Shown here: in pieces, positions 5,538-5,842 of the stretch
Layout: the number at the start of each line of letters is the position of its first letter
How positions within the stretch are numbered: the first letter of the stretch is position 1
DNA from: JAXFQS01 sp034178815
Lineage (GTDB): Bacteria > Verrucomicrobiota > Kiritimatiellia > RFP12 > DVOR01
Direction: 5' to 3'
Length of the DNA stretch: 5,842 nt
NCBI GenBank assembly: GCA_034178815.1
Contig: JAXFQS010000120.1
Span: 1-5,842 of the forward strand
The notes under the pieces: generated by a model
Database searches by the model: none
The model's input: the letters and a program-made list of their open reading frames with translations, nothing else
Told to the model about the DNA's origin: nothing
Made by a program: the position numbers and the translations under genes

Positions 5538-5842
5538 TGGACCAACTGAAGATTGAGCAACTCACCGTCGACTGTATTCTCGGCGACCTCCCGGAGGAGC
5601 GGACAACCCCCACACGAATCACCATAGACCTGGCAATCGAGGCCGACTTCAGCCAAGTTCGGCAAAGCGATCAACTATCCGATACCATCGATTACGCCCA
5701 CCTCGTTGATCAGATCAGAAATACCCTTCAAGCCGGACGGTTCAAGATGATCGAGCGCGCCGCACAAGCCATTGCCGATACCGCCTTGCAAGATCCAAGA
5801 ATCCGCTCCGTCCACCTCACCCTCCGTAAACCAAACGCCAAA
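5537..5842 (+). CDS. folB: Dihydroneopterin aldolase, truncated by window end
   Basis: Folate biosynthesis enzyme that cleaves 7,8-dihydroneopterin to 6-hydroxymethyl-7,8-dihydropterin and glycolaldehyde. The first 102 codons are present with no stop; family members are about 120 residues, so perhaps 15-20 are missing. Recognisable features are the N-terminal strand LKIEQLTVDCILG (4-16), the acidic EER (20-22) at the family's conserved Glu, IDYAHL (51-56) with the conserved Tyr53, the pterin-anchoring Glu73 in MIERAA, and LRKPNA (96-101) with the conserved catalytic Lys98. The ATG shares its A with the TAA of the reductase gene (TAATG), so translation is probably coupled. No strong ribosome-binding site precedes it. 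The two genes are evidently one operon, which may continue with other folate genes beyond the window. Confidence 0.92.
   Translation, partial: MDQLKIEQLTVDCILGDLPEERTTPTRITIDLAIEADFSQVRQSDQLSDTIDYAHLVDQIRNTLQAGRFKMIERAAQAIADTALQDPRIRSVHLTLRKPNAK

Overview
This is an ordinary bacterial chromosomal segment of about 5.8 kb, with moderate GC content and very recognisable sigma-70-type promoters and intrinsic terminators. The 417-residue phosphoglycerate kinase carries a long lysine/glutamate-rich insert and reads like those of the Planctomycetes-Verrucomicrobia-Lentisphaerae group. That taxonomic guess is inference from general resemblance only and is weakly held. I see no phage, plasmid, IS or CRISPR signal.

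Layout. Everything from position 1 to about 4452 reads on the minus strand; everything from about 4857 on reads on the plus strand. From the left: the first 63 codons of an FHA-domain protein with its promoter (1-227); a gene-poor stretch (228-814); phosphoglycerate kinase (pgk, 877-2130) with a strong terminator; glyceraldehyde-3-phosphate dehydrogenase (gap, 2239-3240) with its own terminator and a near-consensus promoter; an RluA-family pseudouridine synthase (3319-4320); a complete tRNA-Pro(GGG) transcription unit (promoter, gene with encoded CCA, terminator; 4338-4509); a second gene-poor stretch (4510-4856) with an inverted repeat and a direct repeat; then a short-chain reductase resembling dihydromonapterin/pteridine reductase (FolM-like, 4893-5537), whose stop codon overlaps the start of dihydroneopterin aldolase (folB, 5537 to the window end).

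How the genes work together. gap and pgk encode consecutive glycolytic steps (glyceraldehyde-3-phosphate to 1,3-bisphosphoglycerate to 3-phosphoglycerate plus ATP). They are probably one transcription unit with an internal terminator that can lower pgk relative to gap. The tRNA and the pseudouridine synthase both belong to translation and RNA modification. The reductase and folB form a translationally coupled pterin/folate pair.

The most interesting points are regulatory. The promoters of the FHA gene and of the reductase sit so close to the start codons that their mRNAs should be leaderless or nearly so, whereas gap and pgk have ordinary Shine-Dalgarno leaders. The -35 box of the gap promoter contains the stop codon of the upstream pseudouridine synthase gene. 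That synthase gene has no room for a promoter of its own behind the tRNA terminator. I did not find a convincing new defence, mobile or biosynthetic system in this window.
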